64,000 bases of DNA from Enterococcus sp. DIV2402 (GCF_017426705.2 NZ_CP147251.1:1774501-1838500); one strand, 5' to 3'; positions 10,640-19,594 are shown, counted from the first letter of the stretch. Notes: a model not told the origin generated them from the sequence alone. Translations and numbers: made by a program.

Positions 10640-13363
10640 ATGAGTCACTTAGAAGATAAAATATTGTTTTTTGCAAAAGACAAATGTGAGGAAATCACGA
10701 TCGAAGATTTAGAGCCTGCTTTTTTTACAACAACTGATTTAGAAAAGAACTTTGCTATTAGTCGAACACAAGCAAGTCGTGCTGCAAATAAATTAGTGAG
10801 TCAACAGCTTCTTTTTAAAATCAATACTCGTCCGGTTCTTTTTTCTTTTGTCGGAATTTTTGAAGAAAAGTACATGATTTCTGTTAAACCAGAATATGAA
10901 AGTTTGTTTCAGTTGCAACAAGAAATCCTAGAATTGCCTAGTGAAACAATTTTTGAAAAGATGATTGGATATGACGGTAGTTTATCTGAAGCAATCGAGC
11001 AATTGAAAACAGCAGTTTATTATCCGGAGAATGGACTGCCAATCATGTTGATGGGAGAGACAGGGGTTGGTAAGAGTTACTTTGTGCAGATTATGTACGA
11101 ATATATTGTTAAAAGTAGTTTGCTAAATGAAAATGCCCCCTTTATCACACTTAATTGTGCGCAATATTATAATAATCCAGAATTGTTATCAGGTTTGTTA
11201 TTTGGTTATGCAAAGGGGGCATTTACAGGCGCTTATGAAAATCGGAAAGGTTTATTGGAGGAAGCTGATAAGGGGTTACTATTTTTAGACGAAGTTCATC
11301 GGTTGAATGCCGAAGGACAGGAAAAGCTGTTTACATTTATGGACAAAGGAACCTTTTCAAGGATTGGTGAAACGAAGAATCGAAGTGCAAAAGTCCGTTT
11401 AGTATTTGCTACGACAGAAAAAACAGATGTATTTTTACAAACATTTTTAAGAAGAATTCCGATTCAAATCTATATTCCGACAATCAATGAACGAAGTATT
11501 TTGGAAAAGCGCCAAATTATTGAGTACTTGTTCAAAAAGGAAAGTGGAATGATTCAAAAGTCAATTGAGATTACCCCACGTGTCATGAATATCTTGTTGC
11601 AAACTATCTATACGGGAAATATTGGTGAATTGGAAAATACAATCAAATATGCTTGTGGTAGTGCCATATCGCAAAGCAGTTCAGAAGAAACTATCCAAAT
11701 CAAAATTCGGGATATTCCTCAAAAAATTTATGCCGCGATTGAGGAGCAACATTTATTGGTCAATGTGGAGGGTGAAAATTTATTCTTTTCAAAAGAAGGA
11801 AAAGTAACAGAAACTTCTAATGCAGTTAAAGAACTACAAAAATTTATTCAGCACCTAAATATTATACTTGACCAATTTCAACAGCAAACTCATTATGAAA
11901 TAAAGCAACAGTTATATCAGCAAGCAGTAAAGTTTATGGATGAACTGATTTTTCAAGAAATGCAGACGAATCAGGTGGCACTGGAAAAATTTATTTTATC
12001 TACCATGCAAGATATTTTTAGAGAAATCGAGCATCAAACAAAATTTCAATATGATGGCAATGTTGTTCTGTTCCTGTCCCATTACATTTATAGTTACGTA
12101 TTAAAAGGAGTCAATATTGTCAAAGCGATTGATCCAGAATTGCTGCTATTTGTTCAAAGAAATTATAAATTAGAAATGAATGCTCTTATTAAACTATTAC
12201 CAGAAATTGAAAAAAGATTAGATATTGTGTTTACTAAAGCAGATCGAGTATTGTTTGCTCTCTTTTTTGCAACGTTGAAAAATACTAGTAAAGGGATGGA
12301 GTTAGATGCGATCATTCTTGCACATGGATATGCAACAGCCAGCAGTATTGCCAATGTATGCAATCGAATGTTAGGCGAAGTGACATTTGCAGGAATCGAT
12401 ATGCCGATTGAGGCCACGATCCATGACATCTCGGAAAAAGTTGAATCGTATATTGAAAGTAATCAGGTGGATCAAGGCTTGATCTTGATGATTGATATGG
12501 GATCATTGAATATGATTTATGAGGAATTGAAACAAAGCGTGACAGTCCCGATTCTATTCATTGATCAACTAAGCACACCAATGGCTTTGGAAGTTGGTAA
12601 TTTGATGCAGCAAGGTAAATCTTTGGTCGAAATCGCAGAAAGTATGCAAGAGGTCATTATGCCGAATGTGCATATTTTTCAACCAGAGCAAAGTAAACGA
12701 AAAGCGGTCATCACGACATGTTTTTCTGGTTTAGGAATTGCCATTCAAATTCAAAAATTGCTTTATGATTGTTTGGAAGGAATTTTAGATATTGATATCA
12801 TTCCTATTGAGTTCAATGAATTGAGAGCAAAAGGAATCACAGATGCTTTAAAAACGAAATATGATGTTTTGTCGATCATCGGGACGAATAATTTACAACT
12901 TCCAAAGGTAAAATTTCTGTATCTAGAAGAAATTATTTCTGGTGATGGAAAACTGAATAGACTCTTTGAAAATATGTTGTCAGAGCAGGAAATACGAGAG
13001 GTTAACAATCGGCTTGTAAAGAATTTCTCACTGATACGAGTGATTGATTCGTTAACGATTCTAGATACGAAAAAAATCATGGAGTTAGTTGAAACCTGCA
13101 TTCATGCATTGGAAGAGCGTCTTGATTTAACATTATCAAATGCACGCAAAGTAGCGATGTTTGTACATGTCAGCTGCATGGTGGAACGTTTGATTCGTCA
13201 CTCAGAGATTACAGAATTTCCTGAATTAGAACAATTTTCTTTTGAGCATCAGAAAGAAATTCGTGTGATACAAGATGTGTTTAGTGTGCTAGAACCTGTA
13301 TATAGTGTGACAGTTCCTCTAGAAGAAATTTGTTATATCCATAATATTCTGTATTTTGATTAG
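10640..13363 (+). CDS. LevR-type sigma-54-dependent PRD activator
   Basis: This 907-residue regulator activates sigma-54 promoters of mannose-family PTS operons. It has an N-terminal HTH (about 20-70) and an AAA+ domain with Walker A GETGVGKS at 139-146. The sigma-54 contact loop GAFTGA is at 193-198 and the Walker B region LLFLDEVH follows. A PRD lies around 460-545. A mannose-type EIIA domain has its His at 562 (AIILAHGYATA), and a C-terminal PRD ends the protein. The start is ATG 10640 after AGGGAGGGAAACG; the upstream ATG at 10619 lies before that ribosome site. The target is almost certainly the PTS operon 53 bases downstream, which carries a consensus -24/-12 promoter. Confidence 0.95.
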   Translation: MSHLEDKILFFAKDKCEEITIEDLEPAFFTTTDLEKNFAISRTQASRAANKLVSQQLLFKINTRPVLFSFVGIFEEKYMISVKPEYESLFQLQQEILELPSETIFEKMIGYDGSLSEAIEQLKTAVYYPENGLPIMLMGETGVGKSYFVQIMYEYIVKSSLLNENAPFITLNCAQYYNNPELLSGLLFGYAKGAFTGAYENRKGLLEEADKGLLFLDEVHRLNAEGQEKLFTFMDKGTFSRIGETKNRSAKVRLVFATTEKTDVFLQTFLRRIPIQIYIPTINERSILEKRQIIEYLFKKESGMIQKSIEITPRVMNILLQTIYTGNIGELENTIKYACGSAISQSSSEETIQIKIRDIPQKIYAAIEEQHLLVNVEGENLFFSKEGKVTETSNAVKELQKFIQHLNIILDQFQQQTHYEIKQQLYQQAVKFMDELIFQEMQTNQVALEKFILSTMQDIFREIEHQTKFQYDGNVVLFLSHYIYSYVLKGVNIVKAIDPELLLFVQRNYKLEMNALIKLLPEIEKRLDIVFTKADRVLFALFFATLKNTSKGMELDAIILAHGYATASSIANVCNRMLGEVTFAGIDMPIEATIHDISEKVESYIESNQVDQGLILMIDMGSLNMIYEELKQSVTVPILFIDQLSTPMALEVGNLMQQGKSLVEIAESMQEVIMPNVHIFQPEQSKRKAVITTCFSGLGIAIQIQKLLYDCLEGILDIDIIPIEFNELRAKGITDALKTKYDVLSIIGTNNLQLPKVKFLYLEEIISGDGKLNRLFENMLSEQEIREVNNRLVKNFSLIRVIDSLTILDTKKIMELVETCIHALEERLDLTLSNARKVAMFVHVSCMVERLIRHSEITEFPELEQFSFEHQKEIRVIQDVFSVLEPVYSVTVPLEEICYIHNILYFD

Positions 13364-13388
13364 CGTGTCACTAGTTGGCACGCTTTTT
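13363..13388 (+). terminator. Terminator of the LevR-type gene, overlapping the sigma-54 promoter
   Basis: GCGTGTCA (13363-13370) and TGGCACGC (13376-13383) form an 8-bp stem with one G-T wobble and a 5-base loop, followed by TTTTT. It begins inside the stop codon of the regulator gene. Its 3' arm and T-run are also the -24 region and spacer of the promoter below. Confidence 0.8.
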
Positions 13389-13391
13389 GCT
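13376..13391 (+). promoter_or_regulatory. Sigma-54 (-24/-12) promoter of the mannose-family PTS operon
   Basis: TGGCACG-CTTT-TTGCT matches the sigma-54 consensus TGGCACG-N4-TTGCW at every defined base. GG lies at 13377-13378 and GC at 13389-13390. It sits 26 bases before the EIIA start and directly after a LevR-type activator gene, the standard arrangement for lev/mpt-like operons. The rpoN gene itself is not in this window. Confidence 0.93.
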
Positions 13392-13416
13392 TTTATTTAT
13401 ATAAAGGAGGGAGACA

Positions 13417-13848
13417 ATGAATTATTTAATCGCAACCCATGGAGAATTTTCCAAAGGGATTATCAATGCTATCAAATTGATTGCTGGAGAAGATATCCAG
13501 ATTGATTATTATTCAATGACACAGTCAAAATCAGCAGACGAAGCTGAGATAGAGGCTAAGGAATATTTAAAACAAAAAGATGGTCAAGAGCTGATTGTAT
13601 TGACCGATGTATTTGGAGGTAGTGTAGCCAACCTATTTACCAATTTATTGCTGGAAAATTATTCATTTCAGTTAGTGACTGGAGTAAATCTTCCAATGAT
13701 TTTAACAATGTTGATGTCTGGGGAAACCGACAGTGAAACTATTGTTGCCTCAGGGATTGAAGAAGCAAAAAAAGGCATTATTTATGTAAATGAGCTACTA
13801 GTTGATCAAGGGGGAATAAACAATGACGATATCATTATTGAGGATTGA
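13417..13848 (+). CDS. PTS EIIA, mannose family
   Basis: A 143-residue cytoplasmic phosphocarrier of a mannose/fructose/sorbose-type PTS. The phospho-His is His8 (LIATHGEFS) and the family segment LTDVFGGSVANLF follows near residue 65. AAAGGAGGGAGACA precedes the ATG. It is the first gene behind the sigma-54 promoter. Its 3' end overlaps the EIIB gene by 26 bases, indicating translational coupling. Confidence 0.93.
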   Translation: MNYLIATHGEFSKGIINAIKLIAGEDIQIDYYSMTQSKSADEAEIEAKEYLKQKDGQELIVLTDVFGGSVANLFTNLLLENYSFQLVTGVNLPMILTMLMSGETDSETIVASGIEEAKKGIIYVNELLVDQGGINNDDIIIED

Positions 13849-14305
13849 TGATCGCTTAATTCATGGACAAGTTGCGTTTGGATGGACATCATCTTTAGGT
13901 GTCAATACGATTTTAGTTGTAAATGACGAAGCAAAAAATGATCAGATGAAAGCAATGGCACTGAATTTAGCTAAACCCAGCAATGTTAATTTATATATTC
14001 GTGGCGTAGAAGAATCTGGAGAAATTTTGCAAAAATTCAACACATCCAAAAAAAGCAACGTATTGGTATTGACAAAGAACACCGAAGACACACGTAAGCT
14101 GCTGGAAAATGCTGGAGGCGTGGTCAAGGAAATCAATATTGGTGGCTTGAGGTACTCTGAAGGCAAGAAAAAACTGACTGATTTAGTAGCGGTGGATAAA
14201 CAAGATATCGAAAACCTAACAGCTATTCGTGAGATGGGAGTGGAAGTCGAATTTAGAATGTTGCCAAGAGACAAGCGGCGGGTGTTAAGTGATTTCGATA
14301 TTTAA
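13823..14305 (+). CDS. PTS EIIB, mannose family
   Basis: A 160-residue EIIB of the mannose superfamily, which is phosphorylated on His rather than Cys. His14 lies in the signature RIDDRLIHGQVAFGW. The C-terminus has the conserved RMLPRDKRR pattern. Complete in length. The ribosome site GGGGG lies inside the EIIA gene. It passes phosphate to the sugar moving through the EIIC/EIID pair encoded next. Confidence 0.93.
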   Translation: MTISLLRIDDRLIHGQVAFGWTSSLGVNTILVVNDEAKNDQMKAMALNLAKPSNVNLYIRGVEESGEILQKFNTSKKSNVLVLTKNTEDTRKLLENAGGVVKEINIGGLRYSEGKKKLTDLVAVDKQDIENLTAIREMGVEVEFRMLPRDKRRVLSDFDI

Positions 14306-14327
14306 ATAAAAGAAGGGAGGTTCAAAG

Positions 14328-15113
14328 ATGTTGGCACAAGCATTGATGTTAGGTTTACTTGCAGGCGTAGGAATTTTAGATGGCCGTATTTTTGGACAAA
14401 TGATGTTTGATCGGCCATTGATCATGGGATTATTTGTTGGTTTGATTTTAGGAGATATGAAGCAAGGAATTATTATAGGTGCACAATTAGAATTGATTTG
14501 GATGGGGATTGCAGGGATTGGAGCAGCGACACCGCCAGATATTGTTACTGGGGGAATTTTAGGTACAGCATTTGCCATTATTTCCGGCAGCGGCGTGGAG
14601 GTCGCATTGGCTTTAGCGGTACCAATAGCAGTTCTAGCTCAATCTTTAGGGGTTCTGGTTCGCATCATCAATACGTATTTTGCTCATAAAGCAGACAAAT
14701 ATGCACAAGAAGCTAACTTTAAAGGGATTGCTATTTCTATGTGGATACCAGTAGTTTTATTCTTTTTAAGTACCTTCATTCCAACCTTTTTAGCTATTTT
14801 ACTGGGGGCAGATCAAGTATCTAATTTAATCGAATCGGTACCCAAAGTTCTTTTAGATGGGATGGCAGTAGCTGGGAGACTCTTGCCAGCTATCGGGTTT
14901 GCATTGTTGATGGATATGTTGTTTTCTAGAAAGATGGCACCATTTTTCTTCTTGGGATTTCTAGCAGCTGCATTTTTAGGAATCAATATCACAGCAATTG
15001 CTTTGTTTGCAGCATGCATCTCATTGATTTTACATTTTTATATTGAACCAAAAAAAGTGGAAGATGTTAAAGAATCCGATAATTTAACGGAAGGAGAAAT
15101 CGATTTTGAATAA
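14328..15113 (+). CDS. PTS EIIC permease, mannose family
   Basis: A 261-residue membrane protein, one half of the mannose-family permease. Family features are LGDMKQGIIIGAQLELIWMG near residue 45, followed by GAATPPDIVTGGILGTA. About eight hydrophobic segments end in an acidic tail (KKVEDVKESDN). Start ATG 14328 after GAAGGGAGG. The following gene begins inside its last codons. Confidence 0.93.
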   Translation: MLAQALMLGLLAGVGILDGRIFGQMMFDRPLIMGLFVGLILGDMKQGIIIGAQLELIWMGIAGIGAATPPDIVTGGILGTAFAIISGSGVEVALALAVPIAVLAQSLGVLVRIINTYFAHKADKYAQEANFKGIAISMWIPVVLFFLSTFIPTFLAILLGADQVSNLIESVPKVLLDGMAVAGRLLPAIGFALLMDMLFSRKMAPFFFLGFLAAAFLGINITAIALFAACISLILHFYIEPKKVEDVKESDNLTEGEIDFE

Positions 15114-15903
15114 AGTAACGAATAAAGAATTACGGAGTGTTTTCTGGCGTTCATTTGCTTTACAAGGTGCTTTTAACTACGAACGTATGCAAAATATCGG
15201 TTATGCATACTCTATGCTTCCGATTATCAAAAAATTATATACTAAAAAAGAAGATCAAGTGCAGTCCTTGAATCGCCATTTAGAGATATTTAACACGACA
15301 CCGGCTGTTGTACCGCTCATCATGGGAATCTCATCAGCGATGGAAGAAGAAAATTCTAATAATCCTGAATTTGATGAACAATCAATCAGCGCAGTAAAAG
15401 CGTCTCTGATGGGTCCTTTAGCTGGGATTGGTGATTCGATTTTTTGGGGGACTTTACGGATTATTGCGGCAGGAATTGGCGTATCTCTTGCTTCTGAAGG
15501 AAACTTGTTTGGTCCGCTGCTCTTCTTCTTGATTTTCAACATTCCAAACTTTGCTATTCGTATTTTTGGATTGAAGCTGGGATATCAGGTCGGAATCAAC
15601 TCATTAGAACGTATCCAAAAAGAGGGGTTGATGGATAAAATCATGTCAGTAGCAACGATTATTGGGCTATCTGTGGTAGGTGGAATGGTTGCTACGATGC
15701 TAAATATCACGACACCGTTACAATGGAACCTTAGCGGGGCTGAGATCATTGTTCAAGATATTTTGGACCAAATTCTGCCAAAGATGCTACCATTAATTTT
15801 TACATTTGTTATCTATCGCTTATTGAAAAAAGTCAGTGTGACTTGGCTAACCTTAGGCATCATTATTTTTGGAATTGTGATGCATTTTTTCAATATCTTA
15901 TAA
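15106..15903 (+). CDS. PTS EIID permease subunit, mannose family
   Basis: A 265-residue EIID. It contains WRSFALQGAFNYERMQNIGY near the N-terminus and the conserved VKASLMGPLAGIGDSIFWGT near residue 102, with C-terminal membrane segments. The start is a TTG at 15106, 8 bases upstream of the end of the EIIC gene and preceded by AAGGAG. No ATG or GTG fits as well. With EIIC it forms the sugar channel. Confidence 0.92.
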   Translation: MNKVTNKELRSVFWRSFALQGAFNYERMQNIGYAYSMLPIIKKLYTKKEDQVQSLNRHLEIFNTTPAVVPLIMGISSAMEEENSNNPEFDEQSISAVKASLMGPLAGIGDSIFWGTLRIIAAGIGVSLASEGNLFGPLLFFLIFNIPNFAIRIFGLKLGYQVGINSLERIQKEGLMDKIMSVATIIGLSVVGGMVATMLNITTPLQWNLSGAEIIVQDILDQILPKMLPLIFTFVIYRLLKKVSVTWLTLGIIIFGIVMHFFNIL

Positions 15904-15925
15904 AAATCATTTTAGGAGGAATAAA

Positions 15926-16981
15926 ATGTCTACCATTGAAAATTATATGCTAGAAACACCAGAAAGAATGCTGGAGATCATTGACCGATCAGCAGAACTT
16001 TTTGCGGAAGTAAAGAAAGCAGCAATCAAAAAAATCGTAATTACAGGTTCTGGAACGAGTTATCATTCTGCTTTACAAATGAGTAAACAATTACAGCACC
16101 TGTTACAAATGGAAGTTTATGCAATCTATCCATTTGCGATTACAGAAGATACATTTTTACAAGACAATGAACAAACCTTAGTCGTTGGAATTTCACAAGG
16201 TGGAAGCAGTTATTCTACGTACAATGCTATGAAACTGGCAAAAAGTAAAGGCTGCTTGACTGCTTCTATGGCAGGCGGTCCGGATGCATTTATTGATGAG
16301 GTAGCTGATTATGTATTGACAGTCTATTGTGGTGAAGAATTGGCTGGTGCTAAAACAAAAGGCTTTTACTGTACGAAACTGAATCTATTGCTTTTAGCTT
16401 TATATATTGGTGTAGAGCAGGATCGTGTCAGTTTGTCTGTGTTTGATGAGAAAATCGAAGAAGTGAAAAAGGCTGCTGCGTATTTTAAGGAAGTCTATGA
16501 TGTTTCCGAACAATGGATTGAAGAACATAAAGAAACATTGGCAAATGCACAAGAAATCAGAATCACTGGTCCAGCCAATTCATACGGTGATATTTTAGAA
16601 AGTGCATTGAAATTATTAGAGACAATGCGTTGTCCTGTGACAGGGTATGAGTTTGAAGAATTTATTCACGGTATCTATAATGCAATCAACGAGAAATCAA
16701 CAGTTTTTATTTTAGATGATGGCAGTGAATCACGATCGAAAAAAATGAAGGAAGTTCTTTCTGATTGGTCAGATAGTATCTTCCTTGTAACCAATTATGA
16801 GACGAAAGACGCTGATTTAGTTTTACCAACAACTCAGAATAAAGATTTCTTGACGTTTAATTTTATCATCCCTTTACAATTAATCTGTGCAAAGATTTCG
16901 ACTTTACGAGGCGTTGACCCCTCTACACCAAAAGATCCAAAATTTCATATGAAATTAGGATCTAAAAAATTCAATAAATAG
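15926..16981 (+). CDS. SIS-domain sugar-phosphate isomerase/deglycase
   Basis: A 351-residue cytoplasmic enzyme with two SIS domains, related to the isomerase half of GlmS and to fructosamine-6-phosphate deglycases (FrlB, GfrE/GfrF). Sugar-phosphate-binding segments are ITGSGTSYHSAL near 39 and VGISQGGSSYST near 92. A second SIS domain begins near 210, and the C-terminus FHMKLGSKKFNK is characteristic of the group. TAGGAGGAATAAA precedes the ATG. As last gene of the sigma-54 PTS operon it should process the imported phosphosugar. A fructosamine or glucosamine-type adduct is the best guess, by analogy with the Salmonella gfr system, not proven. Confidence 0.85.
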   Translation: MSTIENYMLETPERMLEIIDRSAELFAEVKKAAIKKIVITGSGTSYHSALQMSKQLQHLLQMEVYAIYPFAITEDTFLQDNEQTLVVGISQGGSSYSTYNAMKLAKSKGCLTASMAGGPDAFIDEVADYVLTVYCGEELAGAKTKGFYCTKLNLLLLALYIGVEQDRVSLSVFDEKIEEVKKAAAYFKEVYDVSEQWIEEHKETLANAQEIRITGPANSYGDILESALKLLETMRCPVTGYEFEEFIHGIYNAINEKSTVFILDDGSESRSKKMKEVLSDWSDSIFLVTNYETKDADLVLPTTQNKDFLTFNFIIPLQLICAKISTLRGVDPSTPKDPKFHMKLGSKKFNK

Positions 16982-17000
16982 GAAGTTAAAACTACAAAAG

Positions 17001-17036
17001 AATCTAGTAGGCTATCTACTGGATTTTTTTGTAGTT
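17001..17036 (+). terminator. Terminator of the mannose-family PTS operon
   Basis: AATCTAGTAG (17001-17010) pairs with CTACTGGATT (17016-17025) with one wobble, followed by T6. An outer arm ACTACA / TGTAGT extends the stem. Confidence 0.85.
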
Positions 17037-17092
17037 AAAAAGAAAGGTTCGTGTATTCTATCTTTAATAAATGATAAAAATTGAGCAGGAGC

Positions 17093-17626
17093 ATGACTTT
17101 TATAACGTATATTTTTGATTTTGATGGCACGTTCTCAGATTCTAAACAATGCGGTATTTTAGCGATACAAAAAGCTTTTTTAGTACTCCATCTGAAGAAC
17201 AGATAGAATACTATACGGAGATTCCAATTGAAAAAAAACTTTCTTAGAAGGATAGAATAATCGTTAACTGAAGAAGAAGAGAAGTCACTGCTGAATTATT
17301 TTCGATAAGTATATAAAGAATGTTAATCAAGTACATTATCAGTAAACTCTTCGCAGGGAATGGGATGTAGAAGAAGTTTTGAAGGATCATTTGATCAAAT
17401 TACGAGAATGTATGCCTCAAAGAATTTTATTTTTAGATGCGAGTGTTTCAGCTTTGCAAGCTCATAAACAAGGAGATACAAGTCGCAGTCGAACAACTTT
17501 TTGGCTATTCAGAGGAATATCTTTTACCCAATGGTTTGTGCCAAAGAAAGGGTAGATGTTCTAACGGTTGATGAAATGATATCCGCTGAGATTTTTAAAC
17601 ATATCTTGATAGGGCACGAAAAATAA
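17093..17626 (+). pseudogene. Broken HAD-family phosphatase (phosphoglycolate-phosphatase type)
   Basis: The ATG at 17093 opens TFITYIFDFDGTFSDSKQ, which holds the HAD motif I DFDGT (usually DFDGTL). The frame is lost within 40 codons and continues in pieces: EEQIEYYTEIPIEK, SLTEEEEKSLLNYF, and at the end LTVDEMISAEIFKHILIG before the stop at 17624. At least four frame changes and stops occur. The gene sits between the PTS operon and a second pseudogene on the opposite strand. Confidence 0.75.
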
Positions 17627-17675
17627 AGAAATGCCATATTTCTCAAGTAATGTAGATTGAGAAGCGTGGCATTTT

Positions 17676-17976
17676 TTAATCCTCTAATTCGGAAGTTCCA
17701 TTTTTCTTTAGTTCGGATAAATGAGTAAGTATGGTTTGAATCATTTCTTCTGAATGCTGTTCTCAAACAGCAAGTTCTCCTACAATTTTTAACGGACTCT
17801 TAGAGCGATAGGAACGAGTAGGGTTGCTGGGGAATCGTTTATCTGTTAGATTTGGATCATTTTCAAAATTACCTAACGGTTCAACAAGATAGATTCTCTC
17901 TTGTCCAGTATCGGCAGCTAATTCTGAGCCCCATTTAGCTGCCTCTAAAGTGGCTGTGAAATAGATATAATTAGAG
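17676..17976 (-). pseudogene. Truncated rifampin ADP-ribosyltransferase (Arr)
   Basis: Read on the minus strand, the segment begins without a start at NYIYFTATLEAAKWG and continues ELAADTGQERIYLVEP, DDPNLTDKRFPSNPTRSYR and PLKIVGEL. An in-frame TGA (about 17762) precedes EQHSEEMIQTILTHLSEL. The ERIY(L/V)VEP...(D/E)DPNLTDK(R/K)FPGNPT(R/K)SYRS block is the hallmark of Arr, which ADP-ribosylates rifamycins. The N-terminal third is missing and there is a stop, so it cannot be functional. The break lies 8 bases beyond the 3' end of the WYL regulator gene. Confidence 0.8.
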
Positions 17977-17984
17977 ATTTTGTG

Positions 17985-18884
17985 TTATTTCGAATACTGT
18001 TCTCTAATATTATCAATATATAGAACGAAATTATTTTTAAAAATTTCAGGTAAAATTACTTTAACGTATTTTCCATATCCTAACAAGACATTATATCCCC
18101 ATTCGTTGTCATGTAATGGATAGATAACCTCATAAATGTCATTATCAATTTTTTTAATAGAATTATTCCCTATTAATTCTATAAATCTATCAATCACTAT
18201 TTTATTTACGTAGAGAGTAACAGGAATTTTGTCTTTATTCACCCATGTTCCACCATCATAAGGTATAGGAGTAAAATCTCTCTTTTCAAAGACCTCATGA
18301 AAAACTATACCAGATATTCTAGCTATTTTATAAACACTAAATCGCTTTTTATTGTTATCATACGCATCTAAATACCAACTTCTATCTTTATAAACTATTC
18401 GATAGGGTTCACAATTTCTTTTTGATGGCTCCCCTTTAGAATTGATATACTCAAAAGTAATCCTTATATTTTTTCTGATTGAATTAAGTAATTGAAATAC
18501 AATTTTACGCAGTTCCAAGTTTCCTTGGGATAAAGATAAATCAATTTCAAAGTCTGAATTTAATTTTGTTTTGTTTAGTTTTAGTATAGCATTAAATGTT
18601 GAATTATCTCCTAAGACTTGATATCTACTCTTTAAGCTAGTTTCTATAGAGCTTAATTCTATAGTAGTTAATGGAGGTTTGTCTGACTTGAAATTTTCCA
18701 TCATAAAAATTCCACCATTTTTTCCTTGTGCTACATACAACGGGATTCCTGCTAGTGTCAAATCGTCTATATCTCTCATTATAGTCCTAACACTCACATT
18801 GAATAAAGAGGCTAATTCTTTAGCAGTTGCTTTTTGTTTATCAATCAAATAAGAGATTATTCCCATGTGTCGGTCAATTTTCAT
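17985..18884 (-). CDS. YafY-type HTH/WYL-domain transcriptional regulator
   Basis: A 299-residue regulator. The N-terminal winged HTH (TAKELASLFNVSVRTIMRDI, about 17-36) is followed by a WYL ligand-sensing domain (about 140-215, with EPYRIVYKDRSWYLDAYD). A C-terminal WCX extension ends the protein. The start is the ATG at 18884 behind GGAGGTGTTTT; six upstream in-frame codons have no ribosome site. It is divergent from the GyrI-like gene at 18968, with an 83-base shared promoter region. The pair is probably a regulator and its regulated small-molecule-binding protein. Confidence 0.88.
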   Translation of the reverse strand: MKIDRHMGIISYLIDKQKATAKELASLFNVSVRTIMRDIDDLTLAGIPLYVAQGKNGGIFMMENFKSDKPPLTTIELSSIETSLKSRYQVLGDNSTFNAILKLNKTKLNSDFEIDLSLSQGNLELRKIVFQLLNSIRKNIRITFEYINSKGEPSKRNCEPYRIVYKDRSWYLDAYDNNKKRFSVYKIARISGIVFHEVFEKRDFTPIPYDGGTWVNKDKIPVTLYVNKIVIDRFIELIGNNSIKKIDNDIYEVIYPLHDNEWGYNVLLGYGKYVKVILPEIFKNNFVLYIDNIREQYSK

Positions 18885-18967
18885 AAAACACCTCCAAAAC
18901 ATGTCATACAGTTGTCATATTAACACTGATATGATTGTATCATAAAATGAAAAGGAGAGAATTTATT
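18885..18967. promoter_or_regulatory. Divergent promoter with inverted repeat
   Basis: The 83-base spacer between two divergent genes contains TATGATTGTATCATA (about 18930-18944), a 7-bp inverted repeat around one base, and TTGTCATAT boxes. This is a plausible WYL-regulator operator. The ribosome site AAAAGGAGAG at 18949-18958 serves the rightward gene. Confidence 0.5.
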
Positions 18968-19423
18968 ATGAGAAATCAAAAAAGAAATTCATTTAAGTTA
19001 GTTGGAAGAAGTGTATTAATTAAAGGACAAAAAGTTCATGAGCCATCTTACTCAGAACAAAAAACAGAATTTTATACTCAATTGTTCGAAGAAGGGATGC
19101 TAAAGAATCTTATGCCTTATTCGTTAGATAAAAAAGGTTATGCTCTTATAATTCCTCATGATAAAGGAATTCAATATTATGCAGGAGTGATATCAGAAAC
19201 GAAAATTGATGGTTATGAATTAGTAGAAGTTCCAGAGCAAAAATATTATGTTACTGAGGCTAGTAGCGACAAATCAAGAGTACTATTTGACCAGCTAGAA
19301 GATTCTTATTTTAAAAATGGCATTCATGAGAGTATAGCGTATAATAATGGAATAATTTTGGAAGTTTTATTAAATGGGAATCCTCAAAATGCAGAAGTAG
19401 AGCTTTGGATTCCGGTAAAATAA
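18968..19423 (+). CDS. GyrI-like small-molecule-binding (effector-binding domain) protein
   Basis: A 151-residue stand-alone GyrI-like/AraC-effector-binding domain protein. The pattern is an N-terminal strand SFKLVGRSVLIKG, a central IIPHDKGIQYYAGVI, then VPEQKYYVTEA and the terminal VELWIPVK strand, typical of the SHS2 double-strand-helix fold. It has no HTH. Such proteins bind hydrophobic drugs or hydrolyse cyclopropanoid toxins; the ligand here is unknown. AAGGAGAG precedes ATG 18968; the upstream in-frame ATG at 18935 lacks a site. It is paired with the divergent WYL regulator. Confidence 0.8.
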   Translation: MRNQKRNSFKLVGRSVLIKGQKVHEPSYSEQKTEFYTQLFEEGMLKNLMPYSLDKKGYALIIPHDKGIQYYAGVISETKIDGYELVEVPEQKYYVTEASSDKSRVLFDQLEDSYFKNGIHESIAYNNGIILEVLLNGNPQNAEVELWIPVK

Positions 19424-19594
19424 TTCCACCAGTATATTTTACTAATAGAAAATTTCAATAATCCTTATACTTTTACAGTTAAACAATTTTGATAGTGTTC
19501 ATTATGAAATTTTATAATGAATACGTACATAAGTATTGATTCTGTACAACTTTCATAAGTATAATAACATCTATCAGATAAGTAGGTGACTAGT

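Noticed and set aside
10465..10659. 64-codon plus-strand frame before the LevR-type gene
   Set aside because: It runs through a terminator hairpin and the ribosome site of the next gene, and the sequence is not protein-like.
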